Positions 26,950 through 35,995 of a stretch of 64,000 bases of DNA are shown here, piece after piece. The stretch comes from Antarctobacter albus (lineage in GTDB: Bacteria > Pseudomonadota > Alphaproteobacteria > Rhodobacterales > Rhodobacteraceae). Under the pieces are notes generated by a model. It ran no database searches. It saw only the letters and a program-made list of their open reading frames with translations, and was not told where the DNA came from. The stretch is from assembly GCF_900101505.1 (NCBI RefSeq), contig NZ_FMZI01000002.1, positions 124,001 through 188,000 on the forward strand, written 5' to 3'. A program made the position numbers and the translations under genes. Position 1 is the first letter of the stretch, and each line of letters opens with the position of its first letter.

Positions 26950-28344
26950 GTGGCGTGGGTTGGATTTAAGTCATTTAGAGTGAGGCGGTTTTGCAGGACG
27001 GGGAAGGCGGCGGGTCACAGGGCTTTTGTCGACACAGTGCGGGAAATCGCCGCGCTGGAGGCTTGGAACCACTGGGATGGCGAGCAGAGTGTCGCGCGCG
27101 ACCTGCTGGCACGGCTCTTTCGCGCCTTGTCCGAAGCCGCAGAGGCGCTGCGGATCAACCGGGTCGATCGTTATGTTGAAAAAGATATCGACACCAGGGT
27201 TCAGCAGATCGGCCTCGGATTGGATACCCCCAACGGCCCGTTCTGGCCAGATTTCGACAGCGTTTCGGTCGAAGAAATTTTTGACGCCGCTTTCCTCGCG
27301 ATGCGGATGCTGGACGAAAAACTGTTTCAGGAACCGTACGTGATCATGCCCGAGCTGCTGGACGAATTCGAAACTAAGTCAGGCTATTTCGTTTTGCCCT
27401 GCCGCAAGATCACCGGGGATCCCGAGCATATGACAGGACAGGGGTTGTCCCGGCGGGGGTTGCTCTATCACCGGATAGCTCCGGTGCAGCATGACGGTGT
27501 GCGGCTGGCCCTGAATGTGCATCCCGACGTCGGACTCACTCCAGGTCACCTGCCGTCGACACGCAAGGTCGGTGCTGCGGTCTTCTCGGACCTGCAGCTT
27601 GAGACGCGGCCAAGCGAGATCAACGCTCCCGGCAACTTTATCGTGACTGGGCTGACCGCCGATCCGCAACAGGAACAGGCGGTGACCGACCAATGCCGGG
27701 AAGCAGTCGCGGCTGGGTGTGACACGCTTGTCTGGCCGGAACTGACGATGCCGCCGGACCGGGTCGAGCAGGTGCGCCGCCTGTTGCGAGATAAACCTCT
27801 GGATGGTGATCGTCCGGCAGTGGTGGTCGCCGGGTCATGGCATGTGGAGGGCGACAAGCGGTTCCGCAACCGGGGGGAGGTGCTAGATGGCCGGGGCGAA
27901 CGGATTCTCTGCTTCGACAAATGCCTGGCCTACATGGAACGGGGTACCTCCGAAGGCGGGGCCGAGGACATCGAGCCCGGCGAGACCGTGCAACTGCTGC
28001 TGGCCGAGGACGAGTTGATCGTCTTCATGATCTGCCTCGATTTCTGTCATGTGAACCGCCTTGCGCTTTTGGAGGCCTGTGATGCCTCTCTCGTGATCGT
28101 GCCGTCGATGGGCGAGGGATCAACCATCCGGGAACATACCGCGCGGGCGGCAGTGCTACAGACCACCAACAACACGCGGACGGTTGTGGTGCAACAGAGA
28201 TTGAAACAGGCCGGACCGTCCAAAAACGCTTTGATCGGCTATATCTTGCCGGGTGCGGCCAAGCCGCTGAAATTCACGGAAAATGACACATTGACGTCGC
28301 GACGCTTTAGTTCATTTTACACTGAAGGCGAAAAACCACAGTAG
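26950..28344 (+). CDS. Nitrilase-fold (C-N hydrolase) protein, probably 5'-truncated
   Basis: 464 aa as an open frame from GTG 26950. There is no ribosome site, and an in-frame stop lies at 26938, so the first 25 or so residues may be IS-junction sequence and the true N-terminus lost. Residues 30-200 form a helical region with no known match. Residues about 205-440 are a carbon-nitrogen hydrolase domain with the complete triad: Glu264 (VWPELTM), Lys324 (CFDKCLAY) and Cys362 (MICLDF). It is followed 63 bp later by a winged-helix gene. Nitrilase domains are fused to reverse transcriptases in some anti-phage systems (DRT type 1); no RT motif is present here, so that is only a possible origin. 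Confidence 0.75.
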   Translation: MAWVGFKSFRVRRFCRTGKAAGHRAFVDTVREIAALEAWNHWDGEQSVARDLLARLFRALSEAAEALRINRVDRYVEKDIDTRVQQIGLGLDTPNGPFWPDFDSVSVEEIFDAAFLAMRMLDEKLFQEPYVIMPELLDEFETKSGYFVLPCRKITGDPEHMTGQGLSRRGLLYHRIAPVQHDGVRLALNVHPDVGLTPGHLPSTRKVGAAVFSDLQLETRPSEINAPGNFIVTGLTADPQQEQAVTDQCREAVAAGCDTLVWPELTMPPDRVEQVRRLLRDKPLDGDRPAVVVAGSWHVEGDKRFRNRGEVLDGRGERILCFDKCLAYMERGTSEGGAEDIEPGETVQLLLAEDELIVFMICLDFCHVNRLALLEACDASLVIVPSMGEGSTIREHTARAAVLQTTNNTRTVVVQQRLKQAGPSKNALIGYILPGAAKPLKFTENDTLTSRRFSSFYTEGEKPQ

Positions 28345-28407
28345 TGATAAAGAGTTGTAAACAGTTATGAACGTATATAAGCTGTTCTCATCCATTCGGA
28401 GGCTTCT

Positions 28408-29493
28408 TTGACAAATACGCTTGAGAATATCGCGCGTGGAGAGGCAGACGCCTTCGCCGCCCGGTCAGAGATTGATCGCCATATCGAGGCAACCCGAGAC
28501 TTCGCCAAACCCTATTCGGTGCTGCTGCGCTGGACTTGGCTAGCGTTGTCGGAGCGGCGCGCGGACGACGACCTGCGCCACTGGCACCGGCTGATCCTTG
28601 ACGTCGCGGCACGGGCAGAACAGGGCAAACGCCCCTCTGTCAGCGCGCAGCCGGGGGTAGAGGAGTCGGGCGCCCATCTGGCCGAACGACTGCGCGCGCT
28701 GTCGGACTTGATCCGCGTATCCATCGGCATGCAAATGCGCCCGGACAAGGCGCGGCTGCTGACGCGCGCGCATGTTCCGGCGATTCTGCAGGCGCTGTAC
28801 GACCGCCAGAACGAGGCGGTGGCCCGCACCGACTTGCTGCAGGCGGTGGAACTGAAAACTGCGAACCTGTCGCGCATACTGACGCTGCTAATCCTCGAAG
28901 GGTTGGTCGAACGGCAGGCTGACGGCCGCACCGCACGCTTCCGCATTACCGTCGAGGGCATCAAGCACCTGGTCGACCACAAGGCGCGCAGCGAGGCATC
29001 TGTGGAAAAACGCAGATCCACGCCCAGTGTATCAAAGCGACCAACCCGGCGCTTGAAAATGACAAACCTTCCGATGCCAGAACCGGATCTGGTGGAAGCT
29101 TTACGGGCCTATTTAGAAGGCGATAAGCAACCGGCGAAGCGACACGAACGGCAGGTCGGTCACACTTATCGGGCGACAGCGAACGTGAAAACGGTGGCTT
29201 CAGCGCAAGGCAAGATGCGAGTCAGCGGTGCCGACGCTACGGGGCCGTTGCTGCCTGCCCACAAGTTGCGCGGGCGTCCGGCAACGGGTGACGTTGCCGT
29301 TTCGCCGGCTCACGAGGCGTTAAAGAGCGGCGTTCAGATCGGCAAGCCGATCGAGTTGGACACGCTACCGTATCGACAGGATCTCCTGATCTCCGGGAAC
29401 GAGCCGCATGGCCCCAAAACAGTTGACCCGGAATACACTGCGTTCGAAGCAATGCTGCCCACGCACAGCCCAGCAAAATCCGCCGACGGCTGA
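28408..29493 (+). CDS. Winged-helix DNA-binding protein in the nitrilase cassette
   Basis: 361 aa. The TTG start at 28408 is supported by CGGAGG five bases upstream. The N-terminal 110 residues are helical. A winged helix follows at about 125-195 (ILQALYDRQNEAVARTDLLQ, LKTANLSRILTLLILEGLVERQADGRTARFRITVEG), like MarR/PadR-type regulators. The C-terminal 160 residues are low-complexity and basic to mixed (KRRSTPSVSKRPTRRLK), without a known domain. It sits between the nitrilase-fold gene and a 146-aa unknown on the same strand, suggesting a three-gene unit of which this is the regulator or DNA-binding part. Confidence 0.7.
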   Translation: MTNTLENIARGEADAFAARSEIDRHIEATRDFAKPYSVLLRWTWLALSERRADDDLRHWHRLILDVAARAEQGKRPSVSAQPGVEESGAHLAERLRALSDLIRVSIGMQMRPDKARLLTRAHVPAILQALYDRQNEAVARTDLLQAVELKTANLSRILTLLILEGLVERQADGRTARFRITVEGIKHLVDHKARSEASVEKRRSTPSVSKRPTRRLKMTNLPMPEPDLVEALRAYLEGDKQPAKRHERQVGHTYRATANVKTVASAQGKMRVSGADATGPLLPAHKLRGRPATGDVAVSPAHEALKSGVQIGKPIELDTLPYRQDLLISGNEPHGPKTVDPEYTAFEAMLPTHSPAKSADG

Positions 29494-29517
29494 CGCCCGT
29501 GAACAGGAGGGCCCGGA

Positions 29518-29958
29518 ATGGCCGAAGAAGTAGAACAAGAAGCGACCGCCAAGGAGGAAACCCCGGGATTGTCACTGAGCGGCGTGTTGGCCGACCAGCT
29601 CTATGTGCTCAGCAGCTCGAGCATCGTGTTGACCACGACATTTGCACAGTCGAGCGAGGGCGGACCGGTCCTGCTGCCGCTGGCGGACTGGCGGATGCTG
29701 GGCCACGCGGTGGGCGAGGAACCCGACCAGGAAATCGCCTTTGAAGCGCTTTTGCCGCTGGACAATATTGCGTTCCTGCTGCGGGACATGAGCGGAGAAT
29801 TCCGCGAAGCGGTGGAAAATCTTGAAGCCATGACATCGGGCGCGCTGAACCTGTCTCAGATCGACACCACGCGCATGCGCGGATGGTTGTGTGACGTCGC
29901 GGAACAAGTGGAATCCGCTGTCGCGTCCCTCGACCGGATGGGGCTGGCGAACGATTGA
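29518..29958 (+). CDS. 146-aa protein of unknown function in the nitrilase cassette
   Basis: The ATG follows AGGAGGG by six bases, 24 bp after the winged-helix gene, so one transcript is likely. The product is acidic and mostly helical in the second half (DNIAFLLRDMSGEFREAVENLEAM, CDVAEQVESAVASLDRMG), with a serine-rich hydrophobic stretch at 30-45 (LYVLSSSSIVLTTTF). No signal peptide and no recognised domain. Role unknown; linkage to the two upstream genes is the only clue. Confidence 0.65.
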   Translation: MAEEVEQEATAKEETPGLSLSGVLADQLYVLSSSSIVLTTTFAQSSEGGPVLLPLADWRMLGHAVGEEPDQEIAFEALLPLDNIAFLLRDMSGEFREAVENLEAMTSGALNLSQIDTTRMRGWLCDVAEQVESAVASLDRMGLAND

Positions 29959-30379
29959 ACTGCAGTTCCTGGCGGCTGTCTGTTCAATTGACGCCACGAC
30001 CAAGCGAATGGTGACAGCACCCGATCACGTAGTGGCTGATTGCGTCGCGTACTCGTTGGAACCAGCAGGCTTTGCTTGACACGAGAAGGCAAGTTTGCGT
30101 GCGATATAAGGCTAGAATGTCCGAAAACCGTGAAGTTACTCGCTCTTGGCCCAAAAGTGGACATTCTCTGCGGCAATTATAAACTGCCGCAAATGGCCGG
30201 GCACGTCTCGCAGTACGACCATCGTTTGCTCTGCTGAGGGTTGAATGGCCGCTTTTGTAATGCGGGCGCGGAATCTGCGCAGACGCAGCTAAAGTCGGCT
30301 CTCCGCCGATTCCGTGGAAAAACACCTGCTCGCGACCGCAGCAATTCCCCGCCTGAGACGGCCGTGAATGCCTTTCCTG
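29959..30379. other. 421 bp intergenic stretch, no gene seen
   Basis: Short frames only. It holds the downstream flank of the IS1182-type transposase gene and a CGCAGACGCAG/GGCTCTCCGCC region, but no clear terminal inverted repeat could be paired by eye with the other flank. Confidence 0.5.
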
Positions 30380-31765
30380 TCAGGCTTTCCGCGGTTGCTG
30401 CGGTGCGGGAACGATCTTGGCCAGCTTGCGGAGGTTCTGGGCGGTGGCGGCGAGGAGGAATTCGTCATTTGCGCCGCATGGGCAGCGTAGTCGGAGCCGT
30501 CCCAGGCCGAGTATTCGCTTGAGGTGCGCAAAGAGCATCTCGACCTTCTTTCGCAGCTTCATCGAGATCAGGTATTGGTCGGTCTTGGAGATGTCGCGGG
30601 CAACCTGTCGGGCGTCTTCATGTTCCTCGCGGGTGATCTTGCGAGCATCCGCGTTCGGGCAGCACATGGCCTTGGATGGGCAGGCTTGGCAGACCTCTTT
30701 CAGGGCGCGATAGCGGGCGGTCCCCTTGCCGGTCGGTCCACGGGTGGAGTCGGAATAGTTTCGGCGGAACTGCTTTAGCTCGTGCCCCGCGGGGCAGATG
30801 TATTTGTCGTTCTCTGCATCCCACTCGAAGTCGGCGCGGGTCCAGATCCCGTCATTGCGCCCCGACTTGTCGATGACGGGGATATGCGGGGCGATCTTGC
30901 GATCGACCAGCCAGCCCAGCATCGGCCCGGTGCCGTATGCGGTGTCCGCGATCAGGCGTTCAGGGTGAAGGTCGAAATTGGCCTTCACCCGCCTGAGCAT
31001 GGTCTTGGTTGATCCCACTTCGGCCTGCCGGATCGACCTTGTCGCCTCCACGTCCACGATGACACCATGGTCCGTGTCGATCAGGTAATTGTCAGAATAG
31101 CTGAAGAATGCCGGGCCTTTCCGGGCCGCGGTCCACTGGCTCGCCGGGTCGGAATGCGAGGTGAACTTGGGCTGGACCTCGCTTGCTGCGCCGAATGCGG
31201 CGTCGTCCAACACGTCCAGATACTCGCGAACGGCCCGGGGCGCATCAGCGGGATCGATCTGCCCGACGTCCCAGTCCTCCTTCGGCGATGAGTTCTGCTT
31301 GTTCGAATCCGCTTCGATAAGGCTGGCATCAACTGCCATGCGCTGGCCGCTAACCAGCCCCTCGTCGATGCACCGGGCCACGGTCGTCTCGAACAGATGC
31401 CGCAACAGCTCGCTGTCCCGGAACCGGCCGTGCCGGTTCTTCGAAAAGGTCGAGTGATCCGGGACCCGGTCGCTGAGGTCTAGGCGGCAGAACCACCGGT
31501 ATGCGAGGTTCAGATGAACCTCCTCGCAGAGCCGCCGTTCCGACCGGATGCCGAAGCAATACCCCACCAACAGCATGCGGATCAGCAACTCTGGATCGAC
31601 AGACGGGCGACCCGTATGGCTGTAGAAATCGGCAAGGTAAGCGCGGATGCCGGACAGATCCACGAACCGGTCAATCGAGCGCAGAAGGTGATCTGGCGGG
31701 ACATGATCTTCCAGCGAGAACTCGTAGAACAGCGCCGGCTGCGCCTCCTGCCGCGGTCCCATCAT
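30380..31765 (-). CDS. IS1182-family transposase
   Basis: 461 aa, apparently intact DDE transposase. An N-terminal DUF772-type region (LEDHVPPDHLLRSIDRFVDL, GRPSVDPELLIRMLLVGYC, DHSTFSKNRHGRF) precedes the catalytic core. Candidate acidic residues are in MAVDASLIEAD, ERLIADTAYGTGP and KKVEMLFAHLKRILGLGRLRLR. Four cysteines (CPAGHE...CQACPSKAMC) mark the IS1182 insertion domain. It separates the nitrilase cassette from the hsd operon. Element ends are not defined. Confidence 0.92.
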   Translation of the reverse strand: MMGPRQEAQPALFYEFSLEDHVPPDHLLRSIDRFVDLSGIRAYLADFYSHTGRPSVDPELLIRMLLVGYCFGIRSERRLCEEVHLNLAYRWFCRLDLSDRVPDHSTFSKNRHGRFRDSELLRHLFETTVARCIDEGLVSGQRMAVDASLIEADSNKQNSSPKEDWDVGQIDPADAPRAVREYLDVLDDAAFGAASEVQPKFTSHSDPASQWTAARKGPAFFSYSDNYLIDTDHGVIVDVEATRSIRQAEVGSTKTMLRRVKANFDLHPERLIADTAYGTGPMLGWLVDRKIAPHIPVIDKSGRNDGIWTRADFEWDAENDKYICPAGHELKQFRRNYSDSTRGPTGKGTARYRALKEVCQACPSKAMCCPNADARKITREEHEDARQVARDISKTDQYLISMKLRKKVEMLFAHLKRILGLGRLRLRCPCGANDEFLLAATAQNLRKLAKIVPAPQQPRKA

Positions 31766-32089
31766 TGCCGATCCTCCAACCCAGTGTGGGAATTGAATCA
31801 GCCAGAGGCACCTCGATCAAGCACGAGCTTTTCAACGGAATAAGCCCACCTGCCTATGATCTTCGCGGTCGCAGCGAGGGCCGAGCACCCTTGGAGAATG
31901 GCACGAATGTCCGCTTAGCAGCCCTACGCGAGCAGTTCGCATGAGCCGCGAACGACGGTTCGAGTTGTCTGATTCAATCCACTAGAACATCCGAGGCAAA
32001 CGAGGTTTTCTGTCGGCTCCTTGCATCTGCATGCATTGGCAAAGTAGCGTCAGGCAATATTCCTTTTTGTGAGCAGTTGGGTGTGGCAG
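31766..32089. other. 324 bp upstream of hsdR, no gene seen
   Basis: Contains the upstream flank of the IS1182-type transposase and the presumed hsd promoter region. No good sigma70 pair or operator is evident. Confidence 0.45.
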
Positions 32090-34543
32090 ATGGACAAGCG
32101 GAGTTTGAGCGAGCGCGATATCTGCACGAAGTTCATCACCCCGGCCCTTGTCTCTGCTGGGTGGAACATCACGACCCAGATCCGCGAAGAGGTCAGCTTC
32201 ACCAAAGGCCGTATCATCGTGCGGGGCAAGATGGTCAGCCGTGGTGAGGGAAAACGGGCTGACTACATCCTCTCTGCCAAGCCCAATATACCAATCGCGA
32301 TCATCGAAGCGAAGGACAACAAGCAACCCATCGGTGGTGGGATACAGCAGGCCCTGGGCTATGCCGAAACGCTGGATATCCCGTTCGTGTTTTCTTCGAA
32401 TGGTGACGGCTTCGTTTTCCACGACCGAACGGGCACGTCATCCGAGGTTGAACAGACCTTGGGATTGGATGAGTTTCCCAGCCTTGAGGAGCTTTGGCAC
32501 CGCTACAAGGTTTGGAAGGGCCTGACCGACGCGGAAGAACAAGTTGCACTTCAGGACTACCACGACGACGGATCGGGCAAGGAGCCGCGCTACTATCAGG
32601 TCAAGGCCATCAACAAGACGATGGAGGCGATCGCCAAAGGGCAAGATCGGGTGTTGCTCGTCATGGCGACCGGGACGGGCAAGACCTATACGGCGTTTCA
32701 GATCATCTGGCGCTTTCGCAATGCCTTCCCGGGGAAACGTGTGCTGTTCCTGGCCGATCGCAACGTGCTGATCGACCAGACCATGGTCAACGATTTCCGG
32801 CCGTTCAGCGGCAAGATGGCGAAACTGTCGACGCAGTCGAAGACCATCGAGCGTCCTGACGGCACCAAGGAAAGCGTGCCCCTCGCGCTGGACAAAAAGC
32901 GCCGGATCGACTCGTCTTACGAGATTTACCTTGGGCTGTATCAGGCGATCACCGGGCCGAACGAGAGCCAGAAGATCTACCGGGAATTTTCCAAGGACTT
33001 CTTCGACCTGATCATCATTGACGAATGTCACCGGGGCAGCGCATCGGCGGACTCAGCCTGGCGCGAGATCCTCGATCACTTCTCATCCGCCGTGCAGATC
33101 GGCCTGACGGCGACGCCGAAAGAAACCGAATACGCCTCGAACATCGATTACTTCGGCGCTCCGGTCTACAGCTACACCTTGAAGCAAGGCATCCGCGACG
33201 GTTTCCTCGCGCCCTACAAGGTCATCAAGGTCCATATCGACCGCGACGTGCAGGGGTATCGTCCCGAGAAGGGGCAGTTGGATCGCGACGGCGAGGAGGT
33301 CGAGGATCGCATCTACAACGCCAAGGACTTCGATCGAACCGTGGTGCTGGACGACCGGACCAAGCTCGTCGCGAAGAAGGTGACCGAGTTCCTGCGCGAA
33401 AGCGGAGATCCCATGGCGAAGACTATTGTGTTCTGCGTGGATCAGGAACACGCGGCACGCATGAGGCAGGCCTTGATCAACGAGAATGCCGACCTCGTCG
33501 CGAAAAACGCGCGCTATGTCATGCGCATCACCGGGAACGACAAGGAAGGGATCGATCAACTCGGAAACTTCATCGACCCCGAGGCTTCCTACCCCGTGAT
33601 CGTCACGACTTCCAAGCTGCTGTCCACCGGTGTCGATGCCCAGACCTGTCGCTTGATCGTCCTCGATCGCGAAGTCGGGTCGATGACCGAATTCAAGCAG
33701 ATCGTCGGGCGCGGAACGCGCGTGCACGAGGACACCCGTAAACTGTTCTTCACGCTGATGGATTTCCGTGGGGCGTCGAGCCACTTCGCCGATCCCGACT
33801 TCGACGGCGAACCGGTCCAGATCTACCAGCCCGGGCCGGACGATCCTGTGACCCCACCGGACGAGACCCCAACCAACAATGATGACACCTCGATCCCGGA
33901 TGACATCGGTGAGAACGAGACCGTTCTGATCGATCCGCGCAACGTCACCATCACAAGCGACACCAGCACCGGCCCGCGCCCCAAGGCCTACATCGACGGC
34001 GTGGGGGCGGATATCGTGGCCGAGCGCGTCGAATACCTCGACGAAAACGGGAAGCTCGTGACAGAGTCCCTACGCGACTACACACGCAAGGCCATGCGCC
34101 AGCACTTCACCAGTCTCGACGATTTTCTACGCCGCTGGAAGCAGACCGAGCGCAAGAACGCCCTGATCGAAGAACTGGCCGAAGAAGGGCTGCCCCTCGA
34201 CGTGATCGCCGACGAACTGGGCCTCGACCTCGATCCCTTCGACCTGATCTGCCACGTCGCCTTCGATGCCAAGCCGCTGACCCGCAAGGAGCGCGCCGAG
34301 AACGTCAAGAAACGCGATGTCTTCACCAAATACGGCCCACAGGCACGTGCAGTCCTCGAAGCCCTGCTCGAGAAATACTCCGACGACGGCGTCATCAGCA
34401 TCGATGACCCCAAGATCCTGAAAATCAATCCCTTCTCAGGTATGGGCACCGAGGTTGAACTGATCCGGGCTTTCGGTAAGAAACCGGACTACATCCGCGC
34501 CGTGCATGAAATGCAGGCCGCGCTCTACGAAGAAAGTGCTTAA
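32090..34543 (+). CDS. hsdR: Type I restriction enzyme, R subunit (EcoEI-like)
   Basis: About 817 aa from ATG 32090 (an upstream GTG adds seven residues; neither has a strong ribosome site). HsdR cleaves unmodified DNA after ATP-driven translocation. An N-terminal PD-(D/E)xK nuclease region is visible (KRADYILSAKPNIPIAIIEAKDNK: D, ExK). A superfamily 2 motor follows: Walker A MATGTGKTYTA, DEAD-box-like IIDECHRGS, motif III GLTATPKET, motif VI IVGRGTRVHED. The C-terminal helical part ends in KINPFSGMGTEVEL, typical of EcoEI-type HsdR. It precedes hsdM by three bases. Confidence 0.95.
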   Translation: MDKRSLSERDICTKFITPALVSAGWNITTQIREEVSFTKGRIIVRGKMVSRGEGKRADYILSAKPNIPIAIIEAKDNKQPIGGGIQQALGYAETLDIPFVFSSNGDGFVFHDRTGTSSEVEQTLGLDEFPSLEELWHRYKVWKGLTDAEEQVALQDYHDDGSGKEPRYYQVKAINKTMEAIAKGQDRVLLVMATGTGKTYTAFQIIWRFRNAFPGKRVLFLADRNVLIDQTMVNDFRPFSGKMAKLSTQSKTIERPDGTKESVPLALDKKRRIDSSYEIYLGLYQAITGPNESQKIYREFSKDFFDLIIIDECHRGSASADSAWREILDHFSSAVQIGLTATPKETEYASNIDYFGAPVYSYTLKQGIRDGFLAPYKVIKVHIDRDVQGYRPEKGQLDRDGEEVEDRIYNAKDFDRTVVLDDRTKLVAKKVTEFLRESGDPMAKTIVFCVDQEHAARMRQALINENADLVAKNARYVMRITGNDKEGIDQLGNFIDPEASYPVIVTTSKLLSTGVDAQTCRLIVLDREVGSMTEFKQIVGRGTRVHEDTRKLFFTLMDFRGASSHFADPDFDGEPVQIYQPGPDDPVTPPDETPTNNDDTSIPDDIGENETVLIDPRNVTITSDTSTGPRPKAYIDGVGADIVAERVEYLDENGKLVTESLRDYTRKAMRQHFTSLDDFLRRWKQTERKNALIEELAEEGLPLDVIADELGLDLDPFDLICHVAFDAKPLTRKERAENVKKRDVFTKYGPQARAVLEALLEKYSDDGVISIDDPKILKINPFSGMGTEVELIRAFGKKPDYIRAVHEMQAALYEESA

Positions 34544-34546
34544 CCA

Positions 34547-35995
34547 ATGTCCGTCCGCAACCTCGTCAAATCCATCCAGGACATCATGCGTAAGGACACC
34601 GGCGTCGACGGTGACGCGCAGCGCATGTCGCAGCTGGTCTGGATGTTCTTCCTCAAGATCATGGACGATCAGGACGAGGCGCTGGAAATCACGCTGGACG
34701 ACTACACCTCGCCCATCCCCGAGGACCTGCAATGGCGCTCTTGGGCGGCCGATCCCGAGGGCATCACCGGCGACAGCCTGCTGGCCTTCGTCAATGACGA
34801 GCTCTTCACGCGCCTCAAGATCCTGTCGCCCCAGAAAGGCCCCCGCGCCAAGGTCGTGCGCGACGTCTTCGAGGACGCCTACAACTACATGAAATCCGGC
34901 CAGCTCATGCGGCAGGTGATCAACAAGATCAACGAGGTCGACTTCAACAATCTGTCCGAGCGCCAGCACTTCGGCGACATCTACGAACAGCTGCTGAACG
35001 ACCTCCAGAACGCGGGCAACGCCGGCGAATACTATACGCCCCGCGCCGTCACCGCCTTTATGGTGCAGCAGGTGGACCCGAAGCCCGGCGAAATCCTCAT
35101 GGACCCGGCCTGCGGCACCGGTGGCTTCCTGACCTGCGCCATGCGCCACATGCGCGATACCCACATCAAGCGCCCCGAGGACGAGACGCTGATGCAGGCC
35201 TCCCTGCGCGCCGTCGAGAAGAAACCGCTCCCCCACATGCTCTGCGTCACCAATATGCTGCTGCACGGGGTGGAGGAGCCGTCCTGGGTACGCCATGACA
35301 ACACGCTCGCCCGCCCACTGGTCAGCTGGGGACAGGCGGACAAGGTCGACATCGTCCTGTCCAACCCGCCCTTCGGCGGCAAGGAGGAGGACGGGATCGA
35401 GAACAACTTCCCCACCTTCCGCACCCGCGAAACCGCCGACCTCTTCCTCGCCCTCATCATTCGCCTGCTCAAGGATACGGGCCGCGCCGCCGTGGTCCTG
35501 CCCGATGGCTCGCTCTTTGGCGAGGGCATCAAGACCCGGCTCAAGGAACACCTGCTTGAGGAATGCAACCTGCACACCATCGTGCGGCTGCCGAACTCGG
35601 TCTTCAAACCCTACGCCTCCATCGGCACCAACCTGCTGTTCTTTGAAAAGGGCACGCCTACGCAGGACATCTGGTATTGGGAACACCGCGTGCCAGAGAC
35701 GCAGAAGGCCTATTCCATGACCAAGCCAATCCGGCTGGAGCATCTGGACGACTGCGCCGCATGGTGGGGCGGGCCGACCCGCGAGGGGCGGCAGGAAAGC
35801 GAGCGCGCCTGGAAGGTGTCGATCAACGAGATCCGCGAACGCGGCTTCAACCTCGACATCAAAAACCCGCATGTCGTCGAAGAGGACTGGGGCGACCCCG
35901 AGACCTTGCTGAACGACCTGACCAAGGCCGAGGCCTCGGTCGACAGTCTGCGGGCCGAGCTGAAAGAAATTCTGACGGAGGCATTGGCACGATGA
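34547..35995 (+). CDS. hsdM: Type I restriction-modification, N6-adenine methyltransferase subunit
   Basis: 482 aa. HsdM N-terminal helical domain (VRNLVKSIQDIMRKDTGVDG, LVWMFFLKIMDDQ), then the methyltransferase: motif I DPACGTGGFLTCAM and catalytic motif IV SNPPFGGKEEDG, with YTPRAVTAFMV before motif I. Full length. The stop overlaps the next start in ATGA, so translation is coupled. With HsdS it methylates the host target; with HsdR it restricts. Confidence 0.96.
   Translation: MSVRNLVKSIQDIMRKDTGVDGDAQRMSQLVWMFFLKIMDDQDEALEITLDDYTSPIPEDLQWRSWAADPEGITGDSLLAFVNDELFTRLKILSPQKGPRAKVVRDVFEDAYNYMKSGQLMRQVINKINEVDFNNLSERQHFGDIYEQLLNDLQNAGNAGEYYTPRAVTAFMVQQVDPKPGEILMDPACGTGGFLTCAMRHMRDTHIKRPEDETLMQASLRAVEKKPLPHMLCVTNMLLHGVEEPSWVRHDNTLARPLVSWGQADKVDIVLSNPPFGGKEEDGIENNFPTFRTRETADLFLALIIRLLKDTGRAAVVLPDGSLFGEGIKTRLKEHLLEECNLHTIVRLPNSVFKPYASIGTNLLFFEKGTPTQDIWYWEHRVPETQKAYSMTKPIRLEHLDDCAAWWGGPTREGRQESERAWKVSINEIRERGFNLDIKNPHVVEEDWGDPETLLNDLTKAEASVDSLRAELKEILTEALAR

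Noticed and set aside
30230-31980. Terminal inverted repeats for the IS1182-type element
   Set aside because: AATGGCCGCTT and AATGTCCGCTT occur on both flanks but in the same orientation; no convincing inverted pair or target duplication could be matched by eye.
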